A stretch of 6,440 nucleotides of DNA from JAJKIP01 sp040509055 (GCA_040509055.1 JBEVLT010000299.1:1-6440), one strand, 5' to 3'; counted from the first letter of the stretch, positions 1 to 6,440 are shown. The notes: generated by a model from the letters alone, not told the origin. A program made the numbers and translations.

Positions 1-83
1 TCAATCGTAAACACAGTTTTTTATTCCTCGATCCAGCAGGAGAAGCTTATAGGATAGCGGTAGCCACTGCGGTAACCGGGTGT
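1..83. other. Left-edge non-coding stretch
   Basis: This stretch lies downstream of the DUF2784 stop codon and contains no open reading frame with a credible start on either strand. A small imperfect direct repeat (GCGGTAGCC at 57-65, GCGGTAACC at 69-77) is visible. No GC-rich hairpin followed by a T-run is evident, so I cannot point to a terminator for the leftward gene. Confidence 0.5.
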
Positions 84-485
84 TTATTGTGCCGTGTTTC
101 CGGGTTTAAAACGACGCCGTTTTATGCCGGGAAGAATGAAATTGACATACACCGAAGCCAGCACCGCCGCGATAAGGCTGCCCAGGGTGATCGCATCGAT
201 GATCGAAGGATCGATATCGCTGCCGGTAATTTTGTCGGCGAAATATTTGATAAACGAATTGGGCAGGTTGCGCTCACCCAGTTTTGTCTTTACATCCCAG
301 TGCCAGTCGGTAAGCGGGCAATAACCCCAGCCATGCCAGATACCCAGCACAAACCAGCTGGCGGCGGTGACCAGCAGCGTGATCAGATGCGCTTTGCGCG
401 TACGCTTCCATATCCAGCCGGTGAGATTGAAACCGACCAACGCCAGGTGGGCGATGGTGAAAACGATATTGAGAAATGAAAGCAT
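84..485 (-). CDS. DUF2784-type small integral membrane protein
   Basis: This encodes a 133-residue membrane protein read leftward, ending in TAA at 84-86. Three hydrophobic segments are visible, at about residues 5-26, 34-53 and 97-120. The first loop carries the motif GYCPLTDWHW (residues 54-63), followed by a NSFIKYF segment. The CPLT core and the arrangement of helices are what I know from the DUF2784 family, whose members are about 120-135 residues long and have no established biochemical function. The C-terminus is basic (KRRRFK), which fits a cytoplasmic tail. I chose the ATG at 483-485. The frame stays open to a TTG at 507-509, but that codon lies inside a perfect TAnnTTTG -7 element, and the ATG places the first membrane helix right at the N-terminus as usual. 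No clear Shine-Dalgarno precedes the ATG, which is common in Bacteroidota. The gene is divergent from the DUF4342 gene. Family assignment is from memory of the motif; the function is unknown. Confidence 0.8.
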   Translation of the reverse strand: MLSFLNIVFTIAHLALVGFNLTGWIWKRTRKAHLITLLVTAASWFVLGIWHGWGYCPLTDWHWDVKTKLGERNLPNSFIKYFADKITGSDIDPSIIDAITLGSLIAAVLASVYVNFILPGIKRRRFKPGNTAQ

Positions 486-506
486 AAAAGTAATTGGGTG
501 GCTGTA

Positions 507-514
507 CAAATGTA
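507..514 (-). promoter_or_regulatory. Candidate -7 promoter element for the DUF2784 gene
   Basis: Read on the minus strand the octamer is TACATTTG, a full match to the Bacteroidota sigma-A -7 consensus TAnnTTTG. It sits 21 bases before the ATG at 485, which would give a leader of roughly 15 bases. No TTTG is present at the usual 19-21 base spacing upstream. The nearest TTG on that strand (542-544) is 27 bases away. The -7 match is seen directly; promoter activity is inference. Confidence 0.35.
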
Positions 515-530
515 AACGGTGTGAACACGC

Positions 531-556
531 TTTGTGTCAGGCAAGGCTTAACTTTA
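531..556 (+). promoter_or_regulatory. Weak candidate promoter for the DUF4342 gene
   Basis: A TTTG at 531-534 and TAACTTTA at 549-556 resemble the Bacteroidota -33 and -7 elements. The second differs from TAnnTTTG only in its last base. The 14-base spacing is shorter than usual, so this is a weak candidate. It is placed suitably, 21 bases before the start codon. Confidence 0.2.
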
Positions 557-566
557 ACGATAAAAC

Positions 567-574
567 AAGGAGGT
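567..574 (+). promoter_or_regulatory. Strong Shine-Dalgarno sequence of the DUF4342 gene
   Basis: AAGGAGGT ends three bases before the ATG at 578-580. It is complementary to the 16S rRNA 3' end over eight bases, although the spacing is short. It fixes the start at 578 rather than the upstream in-frame ATG at 494. It is unusual here because the PBP and DUF2784 genes have no recognisable ribosome binding site, as is typical of Bacteroidota. Confidence 0.75.
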
Positions 575-577
575 CAT

Positions 578-823
578 ATGGCAAAGACAACCAGCGAATC
601 GTTTAGCATCAATGGCGAACAACTGCTGAACAAAGTAAAGGAACTGATCGAAGAAGGCAACGTGCGCAAGATCACCATCAAGGACAAAAACGGCAAGGAG
701 CTGATGAACTTTCCCCTGACGGTGGGCGTAGTAGGCGCGCTGTTTGCCCCTGTACTGGCCGCAGTAGGCGCACTGGCTGCCCTGGTTGGTGAATGCACCA
801 TCACGGTAGAGCGGGATGAATGA
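578..823 (+). CDS. DUF4342 domain protein
   Basis: This encodes an 81-residue protein that matches my memory of the DUF4342 family over essentially its full length. Residues 10-28 form a predicted amphipathic helix (NGEQLLNKVKELIEEGN). Residues 30-44 look like a beta hairpin (KITIKDKNGKELMNF). Residues 45-72 are a glycine/alanine/valine-rich hydrophobic stretch containing LTVGVVGALFAPVLAAVGAL, and the chain ends in CTITVERDE. The hydrophobic segment is long enough to cross or lie in a membrane, but the short polar ends give no clear topology and there is no signal peptide. The family has no established function that I know of. The start is set by the AAGGAGGT site just upstream; an upstream in-frame ATG at 494 would add a non-conserved N-terminal extension lying in the promoter region. 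The stop TGA overlaps an ATG as ATGA (820-823), which opens a 50-codon frame into the gene remnant downstream. Confidence 0.85.
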   Translation: MAKTTSESFSINGEQLLNKVKELIEEGNVRKITIKDKNGKELMNFPLTVGVVGALFAPVLAAVGALAALVGECTITVERDE

Positions 824-972
824 GGTTGCAACGCCGGGGAGATCGTCAGCCAGAATGCAGCCCTGGTGAAGGAGACGGGGCGGTGGTGTTCAATAAATAC
901 TTTACCGAAGCCGGTAACAAAGTGTATGTGATCGACGGCGACAAAGCGCTGAGGACCCATAGCCTGAAATAA
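824..972 (+). pseudogene. C-terminal gene remnant with apparent frameshift
   Basis: Protein-like sequence begins immediately after the DUF4342 stop, in the same frame (NAGEIVSQNAALVKETG, about 830-880). It continues one frame over after a run of four G at 877-880 as AVVFNKYFTEAGNK and then VYVIDGDKALRTHSLK, ending in TAA at 970-972. Adding one G to the run would join the two into one smooth segment of about 49 residues. Even then there is no ATG or GTG between the TGA and the coherent part, so the N-terminus is missing. The codons resemble those of the neighbouring genes. I do not recognise the family. The residues right after the stop are GC followed by NAG, which could be the cleavage point of a lost lipoprotein signal, but that is speculation. 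An alternative is a real 50-codon gene starting at the ATG at 820-822, translationally coupled to DUF4342 through the ATGA overlap. Its first 20 residues look less natural than the other frame. Confidence 0.4.
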
Positions 973-998
973 ACGGTTCACAACCGGAGCATGAACGC

Positions 999-1028
999 AA
1001 AAGCCACCTGCAGCAACAGGTGGCTTTT
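999..1028. terminator. Bidirectional hairpin terminator between convergent genes
   Basis: A perfect 12-bp inverted repeat, AAAAGCCACCTG (999-1010) and CAGGTGGCTTTT (1017-1028), encloses the six-base loop CAGCAA. The stem core is GC-rich, and each strand ends in four T, so it can act as an intrinsic terminator in both directions. It lies 26 bases after the remnant's stop on the plus strand and 23 bases beyond the PBP stop on the minus strand, exactly between convergent transcripts. Confidence 0.85.
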
Positions 1029-1051
1029 GGTTATGTGACAGGCAGAGCGAT

Positions 1052-3454
1052 CTATTTATCTTCTTTCCGGCCGAATAGCCTGTTCAGCAGGCCCTTCTTC
1101 TTTTTAGGCTCATCGGCAGGTGAACCGATAGGTTTGCCATCGGCCCTTCTCGTTACTGTGTCTTTCCTGGGCTTGTTGTCGTCTTCAGGTACCGGTTTCG
1201 ATTCGGGGCCGATATAATCCTGGTTGTACTGGTAGTCATATTCGGTGCCCACACCCTGGTCCTCACCTTCGGCTGCCGGTGGTATGTTCGGGTCGATCAT
1301 TTCCAGGATGTCGGCGCTGTTCACCTGGTTTTCCAGCTGGGCAGGCCGGGCAAACCGGGCATCCTGTTCTATGCCCAGCGTTTTATCGGCATACACTTTT
1401 TTGAAAAAAGCTTCCCAGATAGGCCTGGCGGCCGCACCACCAAAACCGCCGCTGCCTTCATTGCGGATAAAGCGATCATCGCAGCCCACCCAGGCGCCGG
1501 CCAGCAGCTGCGGGGTGTACCCCATGTACCATGCATCGGAGTTGTCGTTGGTAGTGCCGGTTTTACCGCCCATTTCGGCGGCGCCCAGCCGGCCCATCAG
1601 CCCGGCTGCTGTACCCCTGGTCACGGTGCCTTCCATCATACGGGCCATGTTGTAAGCCGTTACTTCGCTGATGGCTTCCTTGCGGTTGACGCTGTAGTCA
1701 AACTGCTTGATGATATTACCGTTCCGGTCTTCGATGCGGCTGATGAAATAAGGTTTGGTCGAAAACCCGCGACCGGCAAAAATGGTATAACCCCACAGCA
1801 TTTCAAACAACGAAAGCTCGCAGGAGCCCAGCGCGATGGAAGGGAAGGGCTGCACTTTGGTGGGGATATTGATCTGCGACAGGAAGCCGGCAAACTGTTG
1901 CGGTCCTACCTGCTTCATGATATAAGCCGCTGCACAGTTCTTGGAGTAGGCCAGCGCCGATGCCATCGTCATGGTACGGCCGGTGCAGCTTTTGGTGGTG
2001 GCGGGCACCAGCTGGTTATTGCCAAAATTCTGCTGCTGGTCCACTACCTCCGTTTCGGGCGTGAACCCCCTTTCTTCCATGGCCTGTGCATACAGGAAGG
2101 GTTTGATGCTGGACCCTACCTGGCGCTTGGTGTTCAGGTTTACGTGGTCGTATTTGTAGGTTTTAAAATTGGCTCCGCCCACCCAGGCCCTTACTTCGCC
2201 TGTTACCGGGTCCATCACCATAAAGGCTGATTGCACCATCTGCCGGTGATACTTGATGGAGTCGTAAGGCGTCATCACGGTATCCTTTTCGCGTTTGGCG
2301 TTCCAGGCAAATACCTTCATCGGTACCTTTTTATAAAAACTCGCCTTGATCTCTTTGTCGCTCAACCCGTCTTCTTCCAGGTTTCTCCAGCGTTCGGATT
2401 TCCGCATGGCGTCCTGCAGCACATTTTCATGGTCTTTCCATACCGTACCGTTCCTGATATACGACATCGAATTCAGGTTGCGCTGCAGCACCGGCAGTTG
2501 CATGGCCACGGCTTCTTCGGCATACTCCTGCATGCGCGGGTTGATGGTGGTATAGATCTTCAGCCCGTCTTTGTAAATATCATAGCTATCGCCGTTCGGT
2601 TTTTCGATGCCTTTCAGCGCAGCGCGTACCTCGTCCTTCAGCACTTCGCGGAAATAGGGGGCGTAGCCTGTGTTTTCATCCATCTTTTTATAGTTCAGTT
2701 TGATGGGTATGGCTTTCAGCCGCCGGGCGTCTTCTTCGGTGATCTTGCCGTTCACGGCCATTTGGTTCAGCACGATATTACGGCGGTCCATTGCCGCCTT
2801 GGGATTGCGGATGGGGTTGTAAATACTATTGCCTTTCAGCATGCCCACGAGCAGGGCTGCTTCTTCCACGGTCAGCCGGTCCGGCTCTTTCTGAAAGAAG
2901 GTGCGGGAGGCATTGCGGATGCCATAAATGTTATTGCCAAACGGTACGGCATTGAGGTACAGCGTGATGATCTCTTCCTTGGTAAAATTCCGTTCCAGCT
3001 TTACGGCAATGATCCACTCTTTCAGCTTCTGGAACATGCGCTTCACCCGGTTACTGGCCCGCTCGTTAAAGAGATTCAGCGCCAGCTGCTGGGTGATGGT
3101 GCTGCCGCCGCCCTGGCGGCCCAGCGTAAAGAAGGCGCGGAGCGTGGATTTGAAATCGATACCGGAGTGCTCGTAAAAACGTTCGTCCTCGGTGGCCACG
3201 AGTGCATTGATCACGTTGGGCGAAATATCCCTGTATTTTACATTGCTGCGGTTGCCCCTCTCGGTGTAATACTTACCCATCAGCGTACCGTCGATGGCAT
3301 ATACTTCGGAGGCCTGCTGGATGGAAGGATTTTCCAGGTCGGCGATCGACGGCATTTTGCCGAATACCCCGAAATTGGTCAGGATGATCAGCAACACAAA
3401 GACCGCAAAGCCATACAGCAGTATGCGCCAGAAGATGCGGACTGATTTTTTCAT
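1052..3454 (-). CDS. mrcA: Bifunctional class A penicillin-binding protein (PBP1A-type)
   Basis: This 800-residue peptidoglycan synthase polymerises lipid II into glycan strands and cross-links the peptides on the outer face of the inner membrane. Residues 1-10 are basic and residues 11-30 form one membrane anchor. The GT51 glycosyltransferase domain (about 50-230) has ATEDERFYEHSGID with catalytic Glu89, GGSTITQQLALNLF (116-129), the second acidic residue Glu146 in QKLKE, and ERNFTKEEIITLYLN. A linker region (about 295-405) leads to the transpeptidase (about 408-690). Its active site has Ser448-x-x-Lys451 (GSSIKP), Ser504-Lys-Asn506 (SKN) and Lys631-Thr-Gly (KTGTT), so both activities look intact. 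The tail (about 700-800) is low in complexity, Tyr/acidic and then Lys-rich. Length is normal for the family. An in-frame stop shortly upstream makes ATG 3454 the first possible start in that stretch; there is no Shine-Dalgarno. The gene follows porW on the same strand and ends (TAG) just before a terminator. It could equally be called ponA. Confidence 0.95.
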   Translation of the reverse strand: MKKSVRIFWRILLYGFAVFVLLIILTNFGVFGKMPSIADLENPSIQQASEVYAIDGTLMGKYYTERGNRSNVKYRDISPNVINALVATEDERFYEHSGIDFKSTLRAFFTLGRQGGGSTITQQLALNLFNERASNRVKRMFQKLKEWIIAVKLERNFTKEEIITLYLNAVPFGNNIYGIRNASRTFFQKEPDRLTVEEAALLVGMLKGNSIYNPIRNPKAAMDRRNIVLNQMAVNGKITEEDARRLKAIPIKLNYKKMDENTGYAPYFREVLKDEVRAALKGIEKPNGDSYDIYKDGLKIYTTINPRMQEYAEEAVAMQLPVLQRNLNSMSYIRNGTVWKDHENVLQDAMRKSERWRNLEEDGLSDKEIKASFYKKVPMKVFAWNAKREKDTVMTPYDSIKYHRQMVQSAFMVMDPVTGEVRAWVGGANFKTYKYDHVNLNTKRQVGSSIKPFLYAQAMEERGFTPETEVVDQQQNFGNNQLVPATTKSCTGRTMTMASALAYSKNCAAAYIMKQVGPQQFAGFLSQINIPTKVQPFPSIALGSCELSLFEMLWGYTIFAGRGFSTKPYFISRIEDRNGNIIKQFDYSVNRKEAISEVTAYNMARMMEGTVTRGTAAGLMGRLGAAEMGGKTGTTNDNSDAWYMGYTPQLLAGAWVGCDDRFIRNEGSGGFGGAAARPIWEAFFKKVYADKTLGIEQDARFARPAQLENQVNSADILEMIDPNIPPAAEGEDQGVGTEYDYQYNQDYIGPESKPVPEDDNKPRKDTVTRRADGKPIGSPADEPKKKKGLLNRLFGRKEDK

Positions 3455-3580
3455 GAAAACTGTTTTAGTTTATGGCAGGATGGTGAATGAATGGAAAAGA
3501 CTCCTTAGCAAAAATGCTACCGGATTTAATAAAAATCATAAGGCCCTTGCCTCTGCCCATATTAATTTTTTCACAAAGTA
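3455..3580 (-). other. porW-PBP intergenic region
   Basis: This AT-rich 126-bp gap separates two genes transcribed in the same direction. I see no full TAnnTTTG match facing the PBP gene and no GC-rich terminator behind porW, so read-through from porW is plausible. A short palindrome, TAGCA-AAAA-TGCTA (3506-3519), is too weak to be a terminator by itself. An AAGGAG on the minus strand (3501-3506) lies about 46 bases before the PBP start, too far to serve it, and no start codon follows it closely. Confidence 0.45.
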
Positions 3581-6440
3581 TCAAAATTTGCCGGGTACAT
3601 GCTCTTGCAGGAACCGGGTATACTGATCGATGTCCTTGCTGGTTTTCAATACGTCCAGGTTTTTGGGCGTGATGATGGAATAGGTGTACTTGCCGCCCTT
3701 CAGCCAGGGAATGATCTCGCTGGCCGTCCGCGGGCGTGTCCGCTCCACATAATCGGTGGCTTCCTGCAGGTTTTTAAACGGGCTGATCAGCAGCAGCCGG
3801 TTGTCGCTGTCGATATCCGATAATTCGGCCTGCATCTGCTTGTTGTAATACGTATCGCGGTTGTACCGGGCAAAGGCATTGCGCGCCTCGCTCACAAAGA
3901 TGGGATCCACTTTGGTCAGGATGATCACAACATAGTAGGGCGTCTCTGCCTGGAAGGTGTACACCGGTCCTGTCGCAGGTGGCACGGTAGCAAGGGTTGT
4001 CGTATCACGTGGGGGCGCAGTGCTTACCGGAGGCTGTACAGGAGGAGCCGCAGGCGCGTGTATCGAATCCCTGCGCGGCGTGCTTATCGTTACCGGGTTG
4101 TTTGTGTTGGCCGGCAGGGCTCCCGGGCGATAGCGCGTAGTGGTGTCGGGGCCAGGCCTGTCGATCACCAGGTTACGCAATTCCTCTTCGATCTGGCTGC
4201 GGCGGCTGAGTACGTCCAGCATGGTCGTGGCTTTGGCAGCCAGCGGCGTGCCGATGAACCGGCTGACAATGTTGTTCAATACAGTTTTAGCCGTGGTATC
4301 CTGGCGCTGGCGGATATAATACACCGCTTCGATGTAAAGCAGCTGGGGCGTCCAGTAGTTATGGCTGTACAGGCTGTCTGCGACCTTCTTGCGCACGATG
4401 GCCTCGCTGAAATTTCCTTCGATAAACAGGTCGTAAATTTTCTCGTACTCTTTGGTCGCTTCCTCGCCAGGCCCGGTAGCCAGCGGGTTGCGGCCGGTGG
4501 TAACGATCGTGGTGAAGTTGCTCTGGCCGAATTTTTCCGTCATCAGCTGCCGGATCGCTGCTGCTTTGGCCGTTTCGCCGTTCTTGTTGTAGCAGAAATA
4601 CAGGTTGAAGAGCACTTCGTCCATTTGCGGGTGTGCCGGAAAACGCATGCGTAGCTTTTCAAACGTTTCGGTGGCGGCGCTGCAGTCTTCCAGGTCGTGC
4701 ACATACAGCAATCCGAGGCTAAAGATGGCTGCCTGAACGGAATCTTCCGAAAACCGCACCTGTTCCGGGGTAAATGGCAGCCTTTCATACAGGCTTTCGA
4801 AAGTTACTTCCGTGATTTCGGGTGTCACGTTGTCCCGCATAGAGCCTGAGGTAATGGCCGGATCGGTTCCCACCTGGTTGCGGATCACGGCAGCGGCGGC
4901 GGCACTGCGGCGCCAGTTGTCCGTATTGAACCTGGCCCCCCATTTGGCTTTAAAGTCGGCCAGTCCTTTTTGCCGCGACGTGCTGTTGTAAAAATACCAT
5001 TCCCCCCGGCGCGGGTCGTCGGCAAAAAGGGTGGTGGGTGGTTGCTGCGGAAAAATGGAGGCCGGCAGCGATCCCTCGTCCTTCAGTCCCTGTTGGCGGC
5101 GCAACTGGCGGGCCAGCCGCCTTACAAAGTCGCGTCGCTCGTCCTCCGGCAACCCGGCGATCCGCTGCAGGCTGTCCTGCCGCCCGATGATCTCGATATT
5201 CAGTGCGATCTTTTCCAGCACACTCTTGCGTGCGGTGATGGCATCAGGGTCTTTCAGGCCCGGGTCGTCGAGCAGCAGGCTGTCGTAAAAGTTGAAAGAA
5301 TTTCTGTACCGGCGTTTCGAGAAGGACAGCTCCGCCAGCTGCAGGAATGCCTTGTTGCGCTGCGAAGCGTTGTTGGAAGTATACTGCGTGCTTTTGAGCA
5401 GCAGGGCCAGGGCGCCGTCGGTATTGTTCCGTTCCAGCTCCATCTGGGCGGCCATGTAGTAAATGATGTCGCGGTAATCCTGGTACTTGTCCCGTTTGGC
5501 CATTTTTACCAGGGTGGCAATGTTGTCGGCAATAAGATTTTCCCCGCCGTCCTTGTTCACCCGTACGGAGGAGAGCCGGGCGTAGATGTCCATAATGGGG
5601 TCGGTGGTATGGCTGATGGCCCGGGCATACCATTCGCCGGCATCCTCGTTCCGGCCGGTCAGCTCATACAGCTGGGCCAGCAGGTACTCCCACCGGGCTT
5701 TTTCCTGCTGGTTGGTGGCATTGGACAGGGCGAGGGAAAGATGTGCAGCGCTGCTGTCCCAAAGGCCTTGCTTGTAAAAGAACCAGGCCTGTACTTCCTC
5801 CAGGTCGTTGTGCAGGCGGGCAGGAAATACTGGGTCCGACCGCAGGGCCTGGATGAGGCTGGCGGCTTCGGCAAACCTGTCCTGTGCCAGGTAGTTGCGG
5901 ATCTGCCAGATGAACGCATCATTGCGGCTCGGCGGCTCGGCAAATACACGCCGGGTGAGTGTGTTTTTTTCTTTGGTGGAAATGCTGGATGCATCGTTGC
6001 CGTCCCTGGCGCTGCCGATTACACGGTAATAGCCGTCTTTCTCTTTTTCGGCAAAAGCGTAGTTGATGAACTGGAACATCAGGTAGGCGGAATCGAACTG
6101 TTTGCTCAGGTAATACGAGATGCCCCAGAGCAGGTACATGTTATCGGCCCAGTCGTTGCGCAGGTCATGCAGTACGATGCCTGTCTGGGCCTTATAGCTG
6201 AGCGAATCGAGCAGCAGGGTATCGGCCGCCGTAGCGTCGAGATCGTAGTTGTAAAAGGGGATCAGCTGCGAATAGTCGTCCCGGTGGGTGCTTTTGGCAC
6301 GCTCCAGTATCTCGTTCAGCTTGTTGTTCGCATTGAAAAAATAGTTGTAATGCGTGACGGTGTTTTGTATGAGGCGCCGCGTGATCCCAAACTTTTTTTT
6401 GCCCGACTTTTCAGAGCCCAGCACACGGTTCTCGTATTCA
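3581..6440 (-). CDS. porW: PorW/SprE-type T9SS and gliding TPR protein, N-terminus outside window
   Basis: At least 952 residues are visible, with the frame open to the right edge. The GTG at 6422-6424 is preceded in frame by EYENR, so the true start and the expected signal peptide (often lipoprotein) lie outside the window. Counting from that GTG, helical TPR-like repeats occur at about 100-130, 175-285, 355-390, 565-635 and 665-745. Hallmarks I associate with PorW/SprE are NTVTHYNYFFNANNKLNEIL (22-41), the WYFYN...FKAKWG...DNWRRS block (476-507; about 4907-5005) and LPFTPEQ followed by a TPR. A Pro/Thr-rich linker (about 755-820) leads to a 127-residue alpha/beta C-terminal domain ending VPGKF. 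In gliding and pathogenic Bacteroidota this protein is required for T9SS function and is envelope-associated; work in Porphyromonas links it to the PorKLMN complex. That is family knowledge, not visible here. It lies upstream of the PBP gene on the same strand. Assignment is by motif memory. Confidence 0.8.
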   Translation of the reverse strand, partial: EYENRVLGSEKSGKKKFGITRRLIQNTVTHYNYFFNANNKLNEILERAKSTHRDDYSQLIPFYNYDLDATAADTLLLDSLSYKAQTGIVLHDLRNDWADNMYLLWGISYYLSKQFDSAYLMFQFINYAFAEKEKDGYYRVIGSARDGNDASSISTKEKNTLTRRVFAEPPSRNDAFIWQIRNYLAQDRFAEAASLIQALRSDPVFPARLHNDLEEVQAWFFYKQGLWDSSAAHLSLALSNATNQQEKARWEYLLAQLYELTGRNEDAGEWYARAISHTTDPIMDIYARLSSVRVNKDGGENLIADNIATLVKMAKRDKYQDYRDIIYYMAAQMELERNNTDGALALLLKSTQYTSNNASQRNKAFLQLAELSFSKRRYRNSFNFYDSLLLDDPGLKDPDAITARKSVLEKIALNIEIIGRQDSLQRIAGLPEDERRDFVRRLARQLRRQQGLKDEGSLPASIFPQQPPTTLFADDPRRGEWYFYNSTSRQKGLADFKAKWGARFNTDNWRRSAAAAAVIRNQVGTDPAITSGSMRDNVTPEITEVTFESLYERLPFTPEQVRFSEDSVQAAIFSLGLLYVHDLEDCSAATETFEKLRMRFPAHPQMDEVLFNLYFCYNKNGETAKAAAIRQLMTEKFGQSNFTTIVTTGRNPLATGPGEEATKEYEKIYDLFIEGNFSEAIVRKKVADSLYSHNYWTPQLLYIEAVYYIRQRQDTTAKTVLNNIVSRFIGTPLAAKATTMLDVLSRRSQIEEELRNLVIDRPGPDTTTRYRPGALPANTNNPVTISTPRRDSIHAPAAPPVQPPVSTAPPRDTTTLATVPPATGPVYTFQAETPYYVVIILTKVDPIFVSEARNAFARYNRDTYYNKQMQAELSDIDSDNRLLLISPFKNLQEATDYVERTRPRTASEIIPWLKGGKYTYSIITPKNLDVLKTSKDIDQYTRFLQEHVPGKF

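Noticed and set aside
21..83. In-frame 20-codon extension after the DUF2784 stop (ending in CWIEE and TAA)
   Set aside because: It is short, and family members end near the annotated stop. Unlike the stretch after DUF4342, it has no clear protein-like pattern beyond a small GYR repeat, so chance is enough.
87..479. 130-codon plus-strand frame opposite the DUF2784 gene
   Set aside because: It is antisense to a membrane protein with a clear family motif. Its translation is polar and patternless.
494..577. Upstream ATG at 494 as an alternative DUF4342 start
   Set aside because: It would add 28 residues outside the family's conserved region and would place the strong Shine-Dalgarno inside the coding sequence.
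574..981. 135-codon minus-strand frame across DUF4342 and the remnant
   Set aside because: It is a reverse shadow of DUF4342, which has a strong ribosome binding site and a family match. It shows no plausible protein features.
2231..3445. Long open frame of 404 codons on the plus strand, opposite the PBP gene
   Set aside because: It is fully antisense to a gene with intact catalytic motifs. Its translation is rich in His, Phe and Val and has no recognisable domain. Biased third-position GC in the PBP gene explains the lack of stops.
3506..3519. Palindrome TAGCA-AAAA-TGCTA between porW and the PBP gene
   Set aside because: The stem is only 5 bp and AT-rich, with no T-run directly after it on the minus strand, so it is not a credible terminator. 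As an operator it has no support.
4058..4654. 198-codon open frame on the plus strand, opposite the porW-like gene
   Set aside because: It is antisense to a well-supported coding region, lacks motifs and has an Arg/Val/Ala-rich composition typical of shadow frames.

Overview
The window most resembles a chromosomal segment of a Bacteroidota bacterium, probably in or near the Chitinophagaceae. The reasons are a PorW/SprE-type component of the type IX secretion system (T9SS, found only in Bacteroidota), a class A penicillin-binding protein with Bacteroidota-style motifs, a TAnnTTTG-type -7 element, mostly Shine-Dalgarno-free starts, and moderately high GC with strongly biased codons. The family placement is inference from protein style, not from a search.

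Layout from left to right: (1) positions 1-83 hold no gene that I can support. (2) A small three-helix membrane protein of the DUF2784 type is on the minus strand (84-485). (3) A 92-bp divergent intergenic region contains a perfect -7 box facing left and an unusually strong Shine-Dalgarno facing right. (4) A small DUF4342 protein is on the plus strand (578-823). (5) Directly behind its stop is about 150 bp of protein-like sequence without its own proper start and with an apparent one-base frameshift (824-972). It looks like the C-terminal remnant of another gene. (6) A 12-bp-stem hairpin terminator (999-1028) lies between convergent transcripts. (7) A complete 800-residue bifunctional peptidoglycan synthase (PBP1A-type) is on the minus strand (1052-3454). 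(8) A 126-bp intergenic gap follows. (9) A large PorW/SprE-like TPR protein is on the minus strand (3581-6440). Its N-terminus, including the expected signal peptide, lies beyond the right edge.

The two large genes run in the same direction, porW first and then the PBP gene, and may share a transcript. One polymerises and cross-links peptidoglycan. The other is a periplasmic/outer-membrane accessory of a secretion machine that spans the peptidoglycan, so the pairing suggests envelope coordination. The left-hand genes are small conserved proteins of unknown function with no evident link to that pair.

I found no RNA gene, CRISPR array, insertion sequence or phage module. I do not see a clearly novel system. 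The least explained pieces are the gene remnant after DUF4342 and the conserved alpha/beta domain at the C-terminus of PorW.
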